This document shows positions 26,272 through 35,655 of a DNA stretch of 64,000 bases, piece by piece. Made by a program: the position numbers and the translations under genes. This DNA comes from Haloglomus halophilum (GTDB taxonomy: Archaea > Halobacteriota > Halobacteria > Halobacteriales > Haloarculaceae). The DNA is taken from assembly GCF_024298885.1 (NCBI RefSeq), contig NZ_CP101166.1:372001-436000 (forward strand), read 5' to 3'. Each line of letters begins with the position of its first letter. The first letter of the stretch is position 1. The notes beneath the pieces were generated by a model. The model was not told the DNA's origin. It worked only from the letters and a program-made list of their open reading frames with translations, and did not search any database.

Positions 26272-26273
26272 CG

Positions 26274-28760
26274 TCAGTCACCACCTCTCCAGGGAAGCAC
26301 GCTACTCGACGAGCCGCCGCCCGCACCGGGGTCGCTGGGGCCGGCTCCGCCCGAGCCGAACCGGCGGTAGGCGAGGTAGCCGACCGCGCCGATGAGCGCG
26401 ACGCCGACGGCTGTCTGACTCGTCGACGGACTCCCGCCACCGCCGGCGCCCCCACCGCCGCCGATGGGCGCACCCAGCAGCGCGTCGCTCCCGAGTTCGT
26501 CGCTGTAGTTGAACGCCTCGCCGCCGCTCGTGTAGTTGCCCGACAGCGTCGTGTCACCAGGGGCGTCCGAGGCGTTGCCCGTCAGGCCGTCACCCACGCA
26601 CCAGGTCGTGTAGCCGACCGCGGTGTCGAACTGCCGCTCGCCGGCGTAGGACTGGTTGCCGCTCGTGAGGTTGTAGGTCAGCGAGGTCGTCTCGAAGGCC
26701 GGGTCCCAGTACTCGACGAGGACGCCCTCGGAGCCGTCGGCCTGGATGCACTCGCCGGCCAGGCGCGGGCCGAAGCCATCGCCGTAGTCCGGCGCTGTGA
26801 AGTTCGTGTCCGGTGTGTCCGGGTAGTCGTAGTGGTACCCGTCACCGTCACGGTCGAACGGGTCCGGTGGTGGGGTGAGGGGCCCGCCGCCGTTGATCGG
26901 GCCGGCCGGAGTCACGGTCGCAGTGCCGCTGGTCGGCGTGCCGGCGGGCGTGGCCGTCGCGGTCGTCGACGCCGTCGTCGGCGTGACCGAGATCAGGAAC
27001 GGGTCCGCACGGGACTTGTTCGCCCGCCAGCCCAGCGACTCCCAGCGGGTCGAGAGGCCGCCGCTGGTGGCTGTGACCGCGACGCGATAGGGCTCGCCGT
27101 CGGTGAGCCGAACATCGGCGTTCCCGTACGCGTTGATGTCTTTGTTCGCGACCTCGGTCCAGGTGCCCGGGCCAGCCTTGAACGTCGTGCCGCCCGGGAG
27201 CGGGAGTTCGATGGCGCGGTCGAAGCGGTAGACGGTCAGCTCCGAGAGTGCCGGCGGGTAGGTGTAGCGAGCCTGCTCGCCGAGCTGGAACTCGCGCTCG
27301 AACGTACCTGTCTCGAAGAGCGAGAAGTCAACCGTTCGCGGGGAACTGGTATTGATTTGCTTAGTCTTGTTCTGGTATCCTGGCGCTGAAGCGCGAAGGT
27401 CGTACTCGCCCTTCGATACACTATCAAATTTGTAGCCCCCTGTTGAATTTGTCGTGGTGCTCTTAACAATAGAGCCGTCTGTTTGATTTCTAACCTCAAC
27501 CGTTCCGTCAGTAATCGGAGACCCACTACTATCAGTTACTGTCCCAGATACCTCTTTGCCAAGCGATTTGCCATCTGTCACAAAATAATCCAAATATTGG
27601 GTTTTACCCCTATTTGCATACTCTATTTTTTGTATATCTGATGGGTTGCTTACCATGTTCCCCGTCGCCGACCCGACAACATCTCCGCCCGAGTCAAAGA
27701 CAGTCACCTCCAGAGTATCTGCCGAATAATTGAAATCAAAGGTGATTTTATACCGTTCGGACGGGTCGGAGAGATCCGCTACTTGATTATATCCACCACT
27801 TCCGTCGCCAACTTCGATATTCGATTGGCCGAACCTGATTTTACCTGCAAGACTGGAAAAGCTCGAATCGCCACCGAGCCGAATCGTATTATCCCCGCCC
27901 GGAGAATCAAAGTCTCCCGCATCTGAATAGAAAAACGACAGCGTGTCAGGTTTAATCGATACCGAGCGCGAAATAATCCCGGTTTGGCCTTTCCCTTCAA
28001 CCCCGTGAGAGCCTTCTAGGGCCGCGGCTGAAGTAGCCGCAATATCGCCCGAGTCACCGTATTCGTATGTCCACTCTGAGAGGTCGCCGTCGTTAAAATC
28101 ATCAATAACAGAACCAGTAGCACTCGCTCGCTCGCTACCGGTTATAATCAGCGCCGGAGCGGCCGCAGACAGGACGAGGAGAGCGGCCAGCGCCGTCGCC
28201 AGCGCCGGTCGCCGGTCAACTTCAGACAGCCGACTGGTAACGCCTCCGCCTGCGGACACGAGCGCCTGACTGCGAGCCCGTGCCGGGGCGACCCAGCGCT
28301 CCCGCGTGGAGAACAGCACGCCCGCGGCCAGCAGCGCGAGCAGGCCGACGAGCGCTCCCGTGACCACGTAGATCGACGCGGCCGCGTAGACGACACCCGC
28401 GACCTGCGAGCGCTCGACCGGCCCGATGCCGGCGCCGGGGCCGCCGCTCCACTGGTCCGTGTGCGGTTCCGCGGTGCCCTGGGTTATCCAGCCGTCGGCC
28501 GTCTCGCGGACCAGCTCGTGGCGCAGCCAGCCAGCCTCCGAGTCGAAGACGGCCACGTCGCCGGCCTCCAGGTCACCAGCCGGGCCGTAGAGAACGAACT
28601 GCGGGACCGACTCGCCCATGCTGTCGCCCGTGGCCAGGCTGGCGCCGACCGGCAGCGCCGTCGACGGCGAGACCACGACGACCGCAGTCCCGACAACCGC
28701 CAGCAGCAGCGTCAGGCTCGCGAAGAGCGCGACCGCCGGCCGCTCACGGACGGCATCCAT
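26274..28760 (-). CDS. Signal-peptidase-like domain fused to a large lectin-like surface protein
   Basis: 828 residues. Residues 10-32 are a membrane helix. ATGDSM (Ser47), AGDVAVF, LRHELV (His81) and WITQGTAEPHTDQ follow the order of a Sec11-type signal peptidase. Helices at about 121-149 and 186-206 precede an ectodomain: a ConA/LamG-like sandwich (IDDFNDGDLSEWTYEY, residues 219-400), a carboxypeptidase-regulatory-like Ig fold (GTVTDSSGSPITDGTVEV, 406-480), Thr-rich stalks and a C-terminal helix VGVALIGAVGYLAYRRF. Residues about 207-470 are coded by DNA of much lower GC than the flanks, suggesting domain replacement. ATG 28760 overlaps the upstream stop. Confidence 0.68.
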   Translation of the reverse strand: MDAVRERPAVALFASLTLLLAVVGTAVVVVSPSTALPVGASLATGDSMGESVPQFVLYGPAGDLEAGDVAVFDSEAGWLRHELVRETADGWITQGTAEPHTDQWSGGPGAGIGPVERSQVAGVVYAAASIYVVTGALVGLLALLAAGVLFSTRERWVAPARARSQALVSAGGGVTSRLSEVDRRPALATALAALLVLSAAAPALIITGSERASATGSVIDDFNDGDLSEWTYEYGDSGDIAATSAAALEGSHGVEGKGQTGIISRSVSIKPDTLSFFYSDAGDFDSPGGDNTIRLGGDSSFSSLAGKIRFGQSNIEVGDGSGGYNQVADLSDPSERYKITFDFNYSADTLEVTVFDSGGDVVGSATGNMVSNPSDIQKIEYANRGKTQYLDYFVTDGKSLGKEVSGTVTDSSGSPITDGTVEVRNQTDGSIVKSTTTNSTGGYKFDSVSKGEYDLRASAPGYQNKTKQINTSSPRTVDFSLFETGTFEREFQLGEQARYTYPPALSELTVYRFDRAIELPLPGGTTFKAGPGTWTEVANKDINAYGNADVRLTDGEPYRVAVTATSGGLSTRWESLGWRANKSRADPFLISVTPTTASTTATATPAGTPTSGTATVTPAGPINGGGPLTPPPDPFDRDGDGYHYDYPDTPDTNFTAPDYGDGFGPRLAGECIQADGSEGVLVEYWDPAFETTSLTYNLTSGNQSYAGERQFDTAVGYTTWCVGDGLTGNASDAPGDTTLSGNYTSGGEAFNYSDELGSDALLGAPIGGGGGAGGGGSPSTSQTAVGVALIGAVGYLAYRRFGSGGAGPSDPGAGGGSSSSVLPWRGGD

Positions 28761-29017
28761 CACGCCGACTCACCTCCCTCAAGCGCCGCCATCGCTCTGA
28801 GACTGGTCCCAAGCATGACGACCAGCGCCAGCAGGCCGATGCCGACGGCGAGCACCGGCAGCTCGCCGACCGACAGCACGCTCCCGACGAAGACGAGCCC
28901 AGCGAGGCCGGCCTGCCACGCCCAGAAGCCCGCCTCACGGGGGCTCGGCTCGCGCCGCTGTCCCTCCTCGGTTGGCTGTACCGTACTGTGCTCGTCCGCG
29001 TTCTGTGTTGCACTCAT
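28760..29017 (-). CDS. Two-helix membrane protein
   Basis: 85 residues from ATG 29017, overlapping the preceding 20-codon ORF (ATGA). A charged N-terminal 40 residues is followed by two helices, AGLAGLVFVGSVLSVGELPV and VGIGLLALVVMLGTSL. The stop overlaps the next gene start. Small membrane proteins of this design recur across the operon. Confidence 0.6.
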   Translation of the reverse strand: MSATQNADEHSTVQPTEEGQRREPSPREAGFWAWQAGLAGLVFVGSVLSVGELPVLAVGIGLLALVVMLGTSLRAMAALEGGESA

Positions 29018-29076
29018 GAGTCTGAAACCGCGAGTCCGCCCAGTTCCCGCCCGAGACACCAGGGTCGCGCCATCAT
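29014..29076 (-). CDS. Possible 20-residue microprotein
   Basis: ATG 29076 lies inside the upstream stop, and its own stop overlaps the next ATG (ATGA). The reading frame thus exactly fills an otherwise unexplained 57-bp gap in an operon where every junction overlaps. The sequence is short (MMARPWCLGRELGGLAVSDS) and without motif. It might instead serve only as a ribosome relay. Confidence 0.35.
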   Translation of the reverse strand: MMARPWCLGRELGGLAVSDS

Positions 29077-29528
29077 GCCAGCACCCCGCCGACGACGCTC
29101 ACCAGCCAGTGCACGATGCCCGCGCCCAGCTCGATAGCCCGGCTGACCCGGAGCGTCGGAATCACGCGCGTCAGCAGGCCGAGCACCAGCACGCCGGCGA
29201 TGACGATGAGGTACCGTACCGTCTGGCCGGCCGCCTCGCCAGCCTGCAGGGCCTTCCGCCCGTACAGCGCCACCGCGATGAGTGCGATGAGCGTCCCCGA
29301 GACGCCGATACCGGCGGCGCCGAGCAGACTCGACACGAGGTCGCCACCGACGAGCGGAACGAGGCCGATTCCAGGCGCGAAACCGAACAGCGTGTGCTGA
29401 CTGGCCCCTCCCCCACCGCCCCGCTTGTCCCGGAGTACGCGCGCGCGCTGTCGCACAGCGGCGCCGGCGCGCGGGTCGCCGGCGGGGGTCGCGCGAATAG
29501 CGGAAATCGAGCCGAATTCGACGCTCAA
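29073..29528 (-). CDS. Polytopic membrane protein
   Basis: 151 residues from a TTG at 29528, which overlaps the ATPase stop (TTGA) and has GGAGGTGA about 9 nt upstream. A charged N-terminus with a Gly run precedes three or four helices, including GTLIALIAVALYG and YLIVIAGVLVLGLL. It is encoded directly after the ATPase and may be its membrane partner. Confidence 0.6.
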   Translation of the reverse strand: MSVEFGSISAIRATPAGDPRAGAAVRQRARVLRDKRGGGGGASQHTLFGFAPGIGLVPLVGGDLVSSLLGAAGIGVSGTLIALIAVALYGRKALQAGEAAGQTVRYLIVIAGVLVLGLLTRVIPTLRVSRAIELGAGIVHWLVSVVGGVLA

Positions 29529-30916
29529 ATCGGCTCACCTCCATCGGTCGCGACCGGCTGCTCGTCGCCGTCCGAGCCCCGGGGAATCGGGTCGCGAGTG
29601 TTGATCTGGAGCGAGTAACTCGGCATCAAGTCGGCCGCGTTCGGCCAGTCGACCTCCTCGAAGTTCTCCGGCGAGAACAGCGTCCCCTCGCCCGGGTCCT
29701 TGCCCTTGTTCACGTTGCTCTCGAACGGCGTCGAGCCGAACCCGAGCGGCGCCGCCCCGTCCGTCGTCGGGACCGCGCGGCCAGCGGTGTGGAGTCGGTA
29801 GTGGATCTTCCGGCGCCAGCGCGCCGAGACCGCGACCTCGCCGTGGCCGGCGCCGACTAAGGTCACGTTCCGCTTCCGGAGGTCCGCGGTCAGGTCGCCG
29901 CCCAGCTGGTGGACCTTCTGGTAGCTGCCGAACGCGTCCTTCTTCGCGTCGTCCGGCGCGATGTCCTTGATCTCGTCCCAGATGAGTGCCAGCGGTGTCG
30001 ACCGGTCGCGGCCGTCGACGGCCGCCAGCAGCAGCGCAACCCACCAGTGTGGCGTCGGGTCGCCCGGTGCGAACAGGTCGTCGCGCTGGGCTGGTGGCTC
30101 GACGGTTCGGGACGGAATCGACTCGAAGAGCCGCTGGCAGTGCGAGAACGTCGGGTCCGGGTAGACGACGTTGATGCCGCCCGCGCGACACTTCCGCAGC
30201 GCGTCGACGGGGCCCTGGTAGTGGACGACCTCTCGGGCGAAGTTGCCCAGCTCTGGGTCCCGGCCCACGGGGTCGACCGGCCGCTCGGGCCGGAGCGTCG
30301 CGTCGATCTCGGCCCGCGCCGGGAGAATCAGCCGGACCCAGGGCGCCAACGGGAGCCACTCCGAGCGCGAGGGCGCGCCGCGCCACACGACCGCCTCGCC
30401 CATCCGGTGGCCGTTACACTCGAGAAAGCGCTGGGCGCAGGTCCGGAGCAGCGTGCTCTTTCCCTTCCCTGGCGGGCCCAGCACCAGCCCGAAGATGCCG
30501 CCCTCGGTCTGGTCGGCCGGTGGGTTCGTCCAGTAGTGCTCGTAGAAGTCCGCGACCGGCCCCCAGCCCTCGCCATCCGAGCGCCACACCGTCGGGTCGT
30601 AGCGGGGGATGCCGTGGAGCCGTCGGATGGATTTGGCGTCCGTGTGGGCGTTGCCGTTCTCCGGCGTCAGCTCCGCACTCCTGAGGTCGGCGCCGATGGC
30701 GACCGGGCGGCCGGCGTCGTCGCGAGTAACCTCGCCGACGGCCAGCTCCCAGGCGTGGTGGTCGCGAGCGTACGCGTCGGCCATCTCACGGCCCGTGTCT
30801 ACGAGGTCGCCTCGGAGGCCGGTATCCGGCGTCCGCGGGTCCTCGTGCGGCGCGAGCGGGATGTCGTCGTCGGGTGTGTTCGGTACGTCGTCGTCCGGGT
30901 GGTTGGCTCTGCTCAT
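29525..30916 (-). CDS. P-loop ATPase (HerA/FtsK- or Zot-like)
   Basis: 463 residues from ATG 30916; a GTG at 30925 overlapping the upstream stop is possible. Walker A GPPGKGKS is at residues 147-154 and Walker B-like LIWDEI at 311-316. KRNVTLVGAGHGEVAVSARW near 348-367 may hold sensor and arginine-finger residues. No membrane helix is seen. Such ATPases power DNA packaging or extrusion in membrane-containing archaeal viruses and transfer systems. It is the only energy-providing enzyme in the structural operon. Exact clade assignment needs profile searches. Confidence 0.7.
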   Translation of the reverse strand: MSRANHPDDDVPNTPDDDIPLAPHEDPRTPDTGLRGDLVDTGREMADAYARDHHAWELAVGEVTRDDAGRPVAIGADLRSAELTPENGNAHTDAKSIRRLHGIPRYDPTVWRSDGEGWGPVADFYEHYWTNPPADQTEGGIFGLVLGPPGKGKSTLLRTCAQRFLECNGHRMGEAVVWRGAPSRSEWLPLAPWVRLILPARAEIDATLRPERPVDPVGRDPELGNFAREVVHYQGPVDALRKCRAGGINVVYPDPTFSHCQRLFESIPSRTVEPPAQRDDLFAPGDPTPHWWVALLLAAVDGRDRSTPLALIWDEIKDIAPDDAKKDAFGSYQKVHQLGGDLTADLRKRNVTLVGAGHGEVAVSARWRRKIHYRLHTAGRAVPTTDGAAPLGFGSTPFESNVNKGKDPGEGTLFSPENFEEVDWPNAADLMPSYSLQINTRDPIPRGSDGDEQPVATDGGEPI

Positions 30917-30921
30917 GGTGG

Positions 30922-31773
30922 TCACATGGTCTTGCTGCGGCTCTCGGTCTCGCGGTCGCTCGACTCCGCAGCGTGGTCGTAGCGAGCCCGCGTCCCCGCG
31001 CGGAAGCGCCCACACAGTTTGGCCGCGACCGTCTCGCGGGCGCGTCGATGCACCGGTGGGTCGGGGTGGGCCCCGTCGCCGCCAGCGAGCAGCACCCGCC
31101 GCATCGCCGGGTCGTTGACCGCGTCGGCGACCCAGTTGCTCGGCAGGGTGCCGTGACAGGCCAGCTCCAGCACGTCGCCCCAGCGGAGGATGGCACTCAG
31201 GTCTTGGAAGCCCGCCAGCAGTCCCACCAGCGCCTGCTGCTGGTGGCGCTCGATAGCCGAGAGCGAGGGCCGCATCGCGACGTGGCGCTCGCGCTCGGGT
31301 TTGGTCGGGGCGTCCTCACCGGACCGGCTCGGGGCGTGCTCCTGGGCGTCGTCACGGAGCGTCCGGATGGCCTTCGAGTGGGCGGGCGTCAGCGTCGACG
31401 CGGCGAGCCGTGCCCGAATCACCCGCGGCTCGACGCCTTCGACGGCGTCCGGCCGGTCCAGCAGCGCGCCGACCAGGGGCGTCGCCTCGTCCCGGGTGGC
31501 CGCCACCATGTCGGCGTGGACGGCCTCGTAGAGCGCCTTCGGGAGTCGCCCCAGCGTCGCGCCCGTTATCGAGACCAGCCACGCGAGCACGTCCGCCCGC
31601 GAGTTGAACCCCTCAAGCAGCGCCTCGCGATGCTCCCGGTGGTCACGGGAGAGTCGTTCCAGCGCGGGTTGGCGGCGCTCCTGCAGGTCGCTCGCGAAAT
31701 CCTGGGCGCCGACCGGGTCGGCCAGCGGGTCCGGGGCGTCACTCGGCAGCCAGCGGTGGACGCCGTGGCTCAC
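30922..31773 (-). CDS. Soluble helical element protein
   Basis: 283 residues from GTG 31773 (GTGA overlap with the large membrane protein). Almost wholly alpha-helical and charged, for example LQERRQPALERLSRDHREHR; it has no signal peptide or membrane helix. It sits between the large membrane protein and the ATPase and is likely a cytoplasmic adaptor of that complex. Family unknown. Confidence 0.6.
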   Translation of the reverse strand: MSHGVHRWLPSDAPDPLADPVGAQDFASDLQERRQPALERLSRDHREHREALLEGFNSRADVLAWLVSITGATLGRLPKALYEAVHADMVAATRDEATPLVGALLDRPDAVEGVEPRVIRARLAASTLTPAHSKAIRTLRDDAQEHAPSRSGEDAPTKPERERHVAMRPSLSAIERHQQQALVGLLAGFQDLSAILRWGDVLELACHGTLPSNWVADAVNDPAMRRVLLAGGDGAHPDPPVHRRARETVAAKLCGRFRAGTRARYDHAAESSDRETESRSKTM

Positions 31774-33821
31774 TGGCCATCACCTCCCGCGTCGTCCTCG
31801 CTCGGTCCGGTGGCGAGGATGCTCGCGGCCTCCGAGCGGCTGATACTGCCGTTCTGGAGCAGTCGGGCGACCCGATTCTCGTCCGGGTGGTCGGTGTCGC
31901 CGCCGGGTGTCGTCGCACCGCCGGCCACGTCGAGGCCGTCGCCGCCGTCGGCCGCCGGCGTCTTCCCGGCGCCACGGTCGGCGCGGTCGCGGCCGGCGTC
32001 GTCGCCGAGAATCGTCGAGAGGAACGAGCCCGCCCGCTCGCTCGCCTTCTCGGCGGCCCGGCGCTCGGTCTGGGCCTCGGACTCCAGGCGCTTCTGCTCG
32101 GACTCCTCGGCCGATTTGGCCGCGTCGATCTCGCGGGCCAGCCCCAGCGCCGTCGCGAACGCGCGGCGCATATGGACGGTCGCGAACGGGATGACGGCGC
32201 TCCCGTCGGACGCGCCGATGAACGCCAGGCCCCAGCCCAGCAGCGCGACCAGCACGGCCAGCGGCACCGCGCCCAGGCCGGTCGGCGCGAGGACGGCGTA
32301 GGTCGCACCGGCGATCAGGATCGGCAGCGCGATGCGGACGAAGTTCCCGAGGAACGTGTCCTGAGACGTGAACGTGAACGACGGGGCCGAGTAGCTCGAC
32401 AGCAGCGAGCGGCTGGTGTCGGCCTCCGGGTCGACCAGGAGCAGCTCGTCGTGGTGGCCGGACATCCGGATGCGCGAGTCGGCATCCGACCAGTTCTCGA
32501 CGGTCGCCGTGCCGCCCAGGGCTCGCGCGAGGAATCGCAGCCAGCCCGGGAGCACGACCGCCATGTCGCCGTCGTCGTCACCGTCGCCCTCCTCGGCGCC
32601 GGGCATCGGCGCGAGCAGGTAGACCCGCGAGGTCGCCGACAGCCAGTCGTGCCCGCGGTCGCCGCTCGGGGCTGGCGCCTTCGACACGTCGGGTTTGAGC
32701 GCGAGGGCGCGCCGGATGCGCCGCTCGCCGACCAGCTCGATGCCGACGATCAGGAACGCGAGGAACGTCGCGACCGCGAGCACCACCGGCGCCGCCGCGA
32801 CCAGCGCCTGCCCGACCGTCAGCCACAGGCTCAGTGCGAGCCCGGTGTAGAGCAGGGCTATCGCGGCTGCGGTCTTGATCCAGCCGTAGCCCGGCGGGGC
32901 TCGGGCCCGGTAGAGCGCCGCACTGGCGGTCCCGACGCCGGTGAGCGCGCCAGCCACGACGGGCAGCACCAGCGTCAGCATCCCCCACTCCAGCAGGTCC
33001 GAGTTGCTCGGGTCGTCCGGCACCGGCGCGTCTTGACTCAGTGCTGACGAGCGATGCTGGAAGTGCCAGCGAGCGATGGTCTCGCCATCGTCGCTCCGGA
33101 GCAGCAGCGCCACCTGTCGGGCGTGGTCGTTCGTCGGCGGCAGCGCCACCGAGACGTTCGACCAGCCGCGGGTGAACGCGACGGACTGCTGTCGGGTGGA
33201 GACGTTCCGGACCGTTGTCGAGCCGTTCGCGTCCGTGCTCGTGCGGTAGGCCACGACGACGGCGGTGAAGCTGTCCGCATCGAGCAGGTCCGGGTCCTGC
33301 GAGAGGATCGTCCGGAGTCGGACCGTGTCACGTCGGACCGTCGTCGACGGCGAGATGAACCGCCACGCGCTCCGGGCGCCTTCCTTCGCGGCCGGGTTCG
33401 AGGCCGGCGTGTACGTCGCCCAGAGGCTCATGCCGGGCGGGTCGGCGATCCGGTAGCCCGCCGGTGAGCCCGAGACGCGCTGGCCGGGTTTCTGCAGCTC
33501 CGAGAGCGTCCAGGTCGTATCGTCGGCCGTCGCGACCTCGACCGGGGCCGCGCTTGCCGGTGTCGGCGTGGCCGTAGCGGTCGGTGTCGCTGTCGCGGTC
33601 GACGCCGTGGCCGTCCGGGTAGGGGTCGGCGTTGGTGCCGGCGTTGGCGTCGCCGTCGGTTGTGGAGTCGTAGCCAGGTCGGGCCGCGGTGTCGGTGTCG
33701 CCGTGCTGTCGTTCGCGGCGGCCGCCGGGGCGACACCGACCGCGAGCGCCGGCGCGAGCAGACTGGCCATCGCGACCAGCGCCAGCACGACGGCGCAGAG
33801 CCGGCGGCCGCCGTCGCTCAC
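31770..33821 (-). CDS. Large exported polytopic protein with Thr/Pro stalk
   Basis: 683 residues from GTG 33821 (GTGA overlap). A signal peptide (about 1-36) is followed by a long Thr/Pro/Ala stalk (40-90), a beta-rich ectodomain (95-275), and about five membrane helices (283-380 and 500-545) separated by a cytoplasmic domain. It ends with a coiled-coil (AKSAEESEQKRLESEAQTER) and a SHOCT-like tail (DENRVARLLQNGSISRSEAA). With ectodomain, channel-like core and cytoplasmic tail it could link the outer surface to the ATPase. That role is inference. Confidence 0.65.
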   Translation of the reverse strand: MSDGGRRLCAVVLALVAMASLLAPALAVGVAPAAAANDSTATPTPRPDLATTPQPTATPTPAPTPTPTRTATASTATATPTATATPTPASAAPVEVATADDTTWTLSELQKPGQRVSGSPAGYRIADPPGMSLWATYTPASNPAAKEGARSAWRFISPSTTVRRDTVRLRTILSQDPDLLDADSFTAVVVAYRTSTDANGSTTVRNVSTRQQSVAFTRGWSNVSVALPPTNDHARQVALLLRSDDGETIARWHFQHRSSALSQDAPVPDDPSNSDLLEWGMLTLVLPVVAGALTGVGTASAALYRARAPPGYGWIKTAAAIALLYTGLALSLWLTVGQALVAAAPVVLAVATFLAFLIVGIELVGERRIRRALALKPDVSKAPAPSGDRGHDWLSATSRVYLLAPMPGAEEGDGDDDGDMAVVLPGWLRFLARALGGTATVENWSDADSRIRMSGHHDELLLVDPEADTSRSLLSSYSAPSFTFTSQDTFLGNFVRIALPILIAGATYAVLAPTGLGAVPLAVLVALLGWGLAFIGASDGSAVIPFATVHMRRAFATALGLAREIDAAKSAEESEQKRLESEAQTERRAAEKASERAGSFLSTILGDDAGRDRADRGAGKTPAADGGDGLDVAGGATTPGGDTDHPDENRVARLLQNGSISRSEAASILATGPSEDDAGGDGQ

Positions 33822-34714
33822 TCGTCACCACCCCCGTCGGCGTCGTGCTCCGGGTCGTCGCGCCGGGCCGGCCCGACGGCCGCGGCGAACGCGATCGGCG
33901 TCTCGCCCCCGTCAGCGACCGTCTCGGAACTGCTGTTCGGGGCGGTCGCGCCGGCCTCGTCGGTGATGGTGGTCGCCTCCGCGTCCGGGCGAGTCCGCTC
34001 GTTGAGCTCCGAGCCGACGCCCCGGACCCGCGCCGGGATGTCCCACTCGCCGACCGCCGTCGGCGTCACGTCACGGTCGCCGTCGGCCCACGCACGGTCG
34101 GCCTCCTTGCAGGCGCCACAGCGCCAGCGCTGCTCGGCCTCGGTCGCGTCGGCGGCGTCGGGGCGGACCGACGCCCCGAGCCCACAGACGAGCCGTGAGG
34201 CCGCTCGTGCGCCCGGCACGGCGACGAGGGCCGTCAGGACGAGGCCACCGATGGCCCCGCCGACGGACGGCTCCGCGGCACCCAGGCCGACGAGCGTCCG
34301 GACCGACATCCCGAGCAGGACCACCGCGAGCGTGAGGAGGCCCCCGGCCGCGAACGCGTCTCCTCGAATCGTCGAGGAATAGCGCAGTGCGCCGAGCCAG
34401 CCGAAGCGGCCCTCGCGGACGCGCTCGACACGGTCGGCCTCCGCGCCCGAGACTCGCGACGGGAGGCCGTGCGGTGCTGGCCAGCCACCCATCGGGCCTA
34501 TCGCCGCGTCCGGGTGGCCGCCGTGGCCGGGTCGCTCGGTCGCGGCCGGCCGCTCGACGAGGCCCGTCCACGCGAGGCGGTCGCGCGACCAGATCGCGAG
34601 CCGGTGACAGTAGTCCGCCCACGAGCCGGGTGTCCGGCCGGCCTCTCGGTAGGCGTCCTCGTAGCTGTCCGCGTCGGCCGGGCGTTCGGGCGCGCCGGGC
34701 ATCGGGTCAGTCAC
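33818..34714 (-). CDS. Two-helix membrane protein with zinc knuckle
   Basis: 298 residues from GTG 34714, overlapping the upstream gene by 8 bp. A soluble N-terminal 120 residues is followed by two helices (about 125-145 and 152-172). A cytoplasmic or luminal domain with RWRCGACKEADRAW (CxxC) comes next. The tail contains VADGGETP and ends DADGGGDE. Function unknown. Confidence 0.58.
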   Translation of the reverse strand: MTDPMPGAPERPADADSYEDAYREAGRTPGSWADYCHRLAIWSRDRLAWTGLVERPAATERPGHGGHPDAAIGPMGGWPAPHGLPSRVSGAEADRVERVREGRFGWLGALRYSSTIRGDAFAAGGLLTLAVVLLGMSVRTLVGLGAAEPSVGGAIGGLVLTALVAVPGARAASRLVCGLGASVRPDAADATEAEQRWRCGACKEADRAWADGDRDVTPTAVGEWDIPARVRGVGSELNERTRPDAEATTITDEAGATAPNSSSETVADGGETPIAFAAAVGPARRDDPEHDADGGGDE

Positions 34715-35441
34715 GGCGCTCTTGCACCTCCTGGGCCGCGTGGAGCGTGACCAGTCCGCCGAGGATGATGACGACCGCCACCGGCACGCGGCCGAGCGCC
34801 ACCTTCGACGCGCCGGCGACGATCAGCGCGAGCAGCGCGACGGCGTAGATGCCCGACACCAGGAACGACATCGAGCCGAGCGTCCCCGACGACTGCGCAC
34901 GGAGCGACGGGTCGTCGTCGCTGCCACCCAGCCGTGAGACCGTGTAGACCGCGATGAGCACCAGCCCCGCGATGGCGATCATCGCCGCGGCCGCCTGCAT
35001 CGGCAGCCCGTTCAGCAGTGCGACCGGCAGGAAGCCGACGGCGCTCGTCCCGCTCTCGTCGCTTGTCCGCGTCGCGAGATAGGCCACGACGACGACCAGG
35101 ATGGCACCGGCGACCAGCTGCACCGCGCTGATACCGATGACTCCGCGGAGGCCCAGCGCCCCGAGCGCCGCCGTCACGAGGTTACTCCCTGCGAGCGGGT
35201 GGTTGCCGAGCCAGCCGAACAGGCCGACAGCCACGTCGGCGAAGAGCACGAGCGACGCGAACGCGCCACCCAGCACCGCCGCCACAAGGCCACGGGCCCA
35301 GGTCTGGGTGCGGTCGACCGCCTCGTCGGCGTCGACATCGTCCTTCCCGATGGCGGCCGTGAACCGCAGACCGATTCCGAGGACGGCCACGGCGATCAGG
35401 ACCGCGAACCCGACCAGCAGGATCATGCCGACGTTCACCAT
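34707..35441 (-). CDS. Six-helix membrane protein
   Basis: 244 residues, ATG 35441. About six membrane helices, beginning MVNVGMILLVGFAVLIAVAV, with short loops and a basic C-terminus. No transporter signature is recognised. Its start lies inside the stop region of a 44-codon ORF. It is probably a core membrane component of the module. Confidence 0.62.
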   Translation of the reverse strand: MVNVGMILLVGFAVLIAVAVLGIGLRFTAAIGKDDVDADEAVDRTQTWARGLVAAVLGGAFASLVLFADVAVGLFGWLGNHPLAGSNLVTAALGALGLRGVIGISAVQLVAGAILVVVVAYLATRTSDESGTSAVGFLPVALLNGLPMQAAAAMIAIAGLVLIAVYTVSRLGGSDDDPSLRAQSSGTLGSMSFLVSGIYAVALLALIVAGASKVALGRVPVAVVIILGGLVTLHAAQEVQERRD

Positions 35442-35569
35442 CCGAACCCACCTCCCGGATGCGGGGCCGGGTCCCAGGTCGGGCCCCGCGGGGCCCGCGG
35501 TGGTCGTCTCTCACGCCGACGGACGGCCCCGTCGGCTGCCGATACGTGTGTCTCGTTGGTGTGGATCAT
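35435..35569 (-). CDS. Small basic protein
   Basis: 44 residues from ATG 35569, with GGAG 8 nt upstream on the minus strand. RRRERRPPRAPRGP makes it strongly basic, and it ends GGGFGW. It overlaps the next gene by 7 bp. It may bind nucleic acid or anionic lipid; the evidence is start-site quality and fit to the operon. Confidence 0.45.
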   Translation of the reverse strand: MIHTNETHVSAADGAVRRRERRPPRAPRGPTWDPAPHPGGGFGW

Positions 35570-35655
35570 GTCTCTCTCCGTAGTCGTGTCCGCATCGGTG
35601 CCGAGCCGGGTGCTCCGGCTGGGAGTGGTGCGACAGGTCGTTGCGAGGTGGCCGG

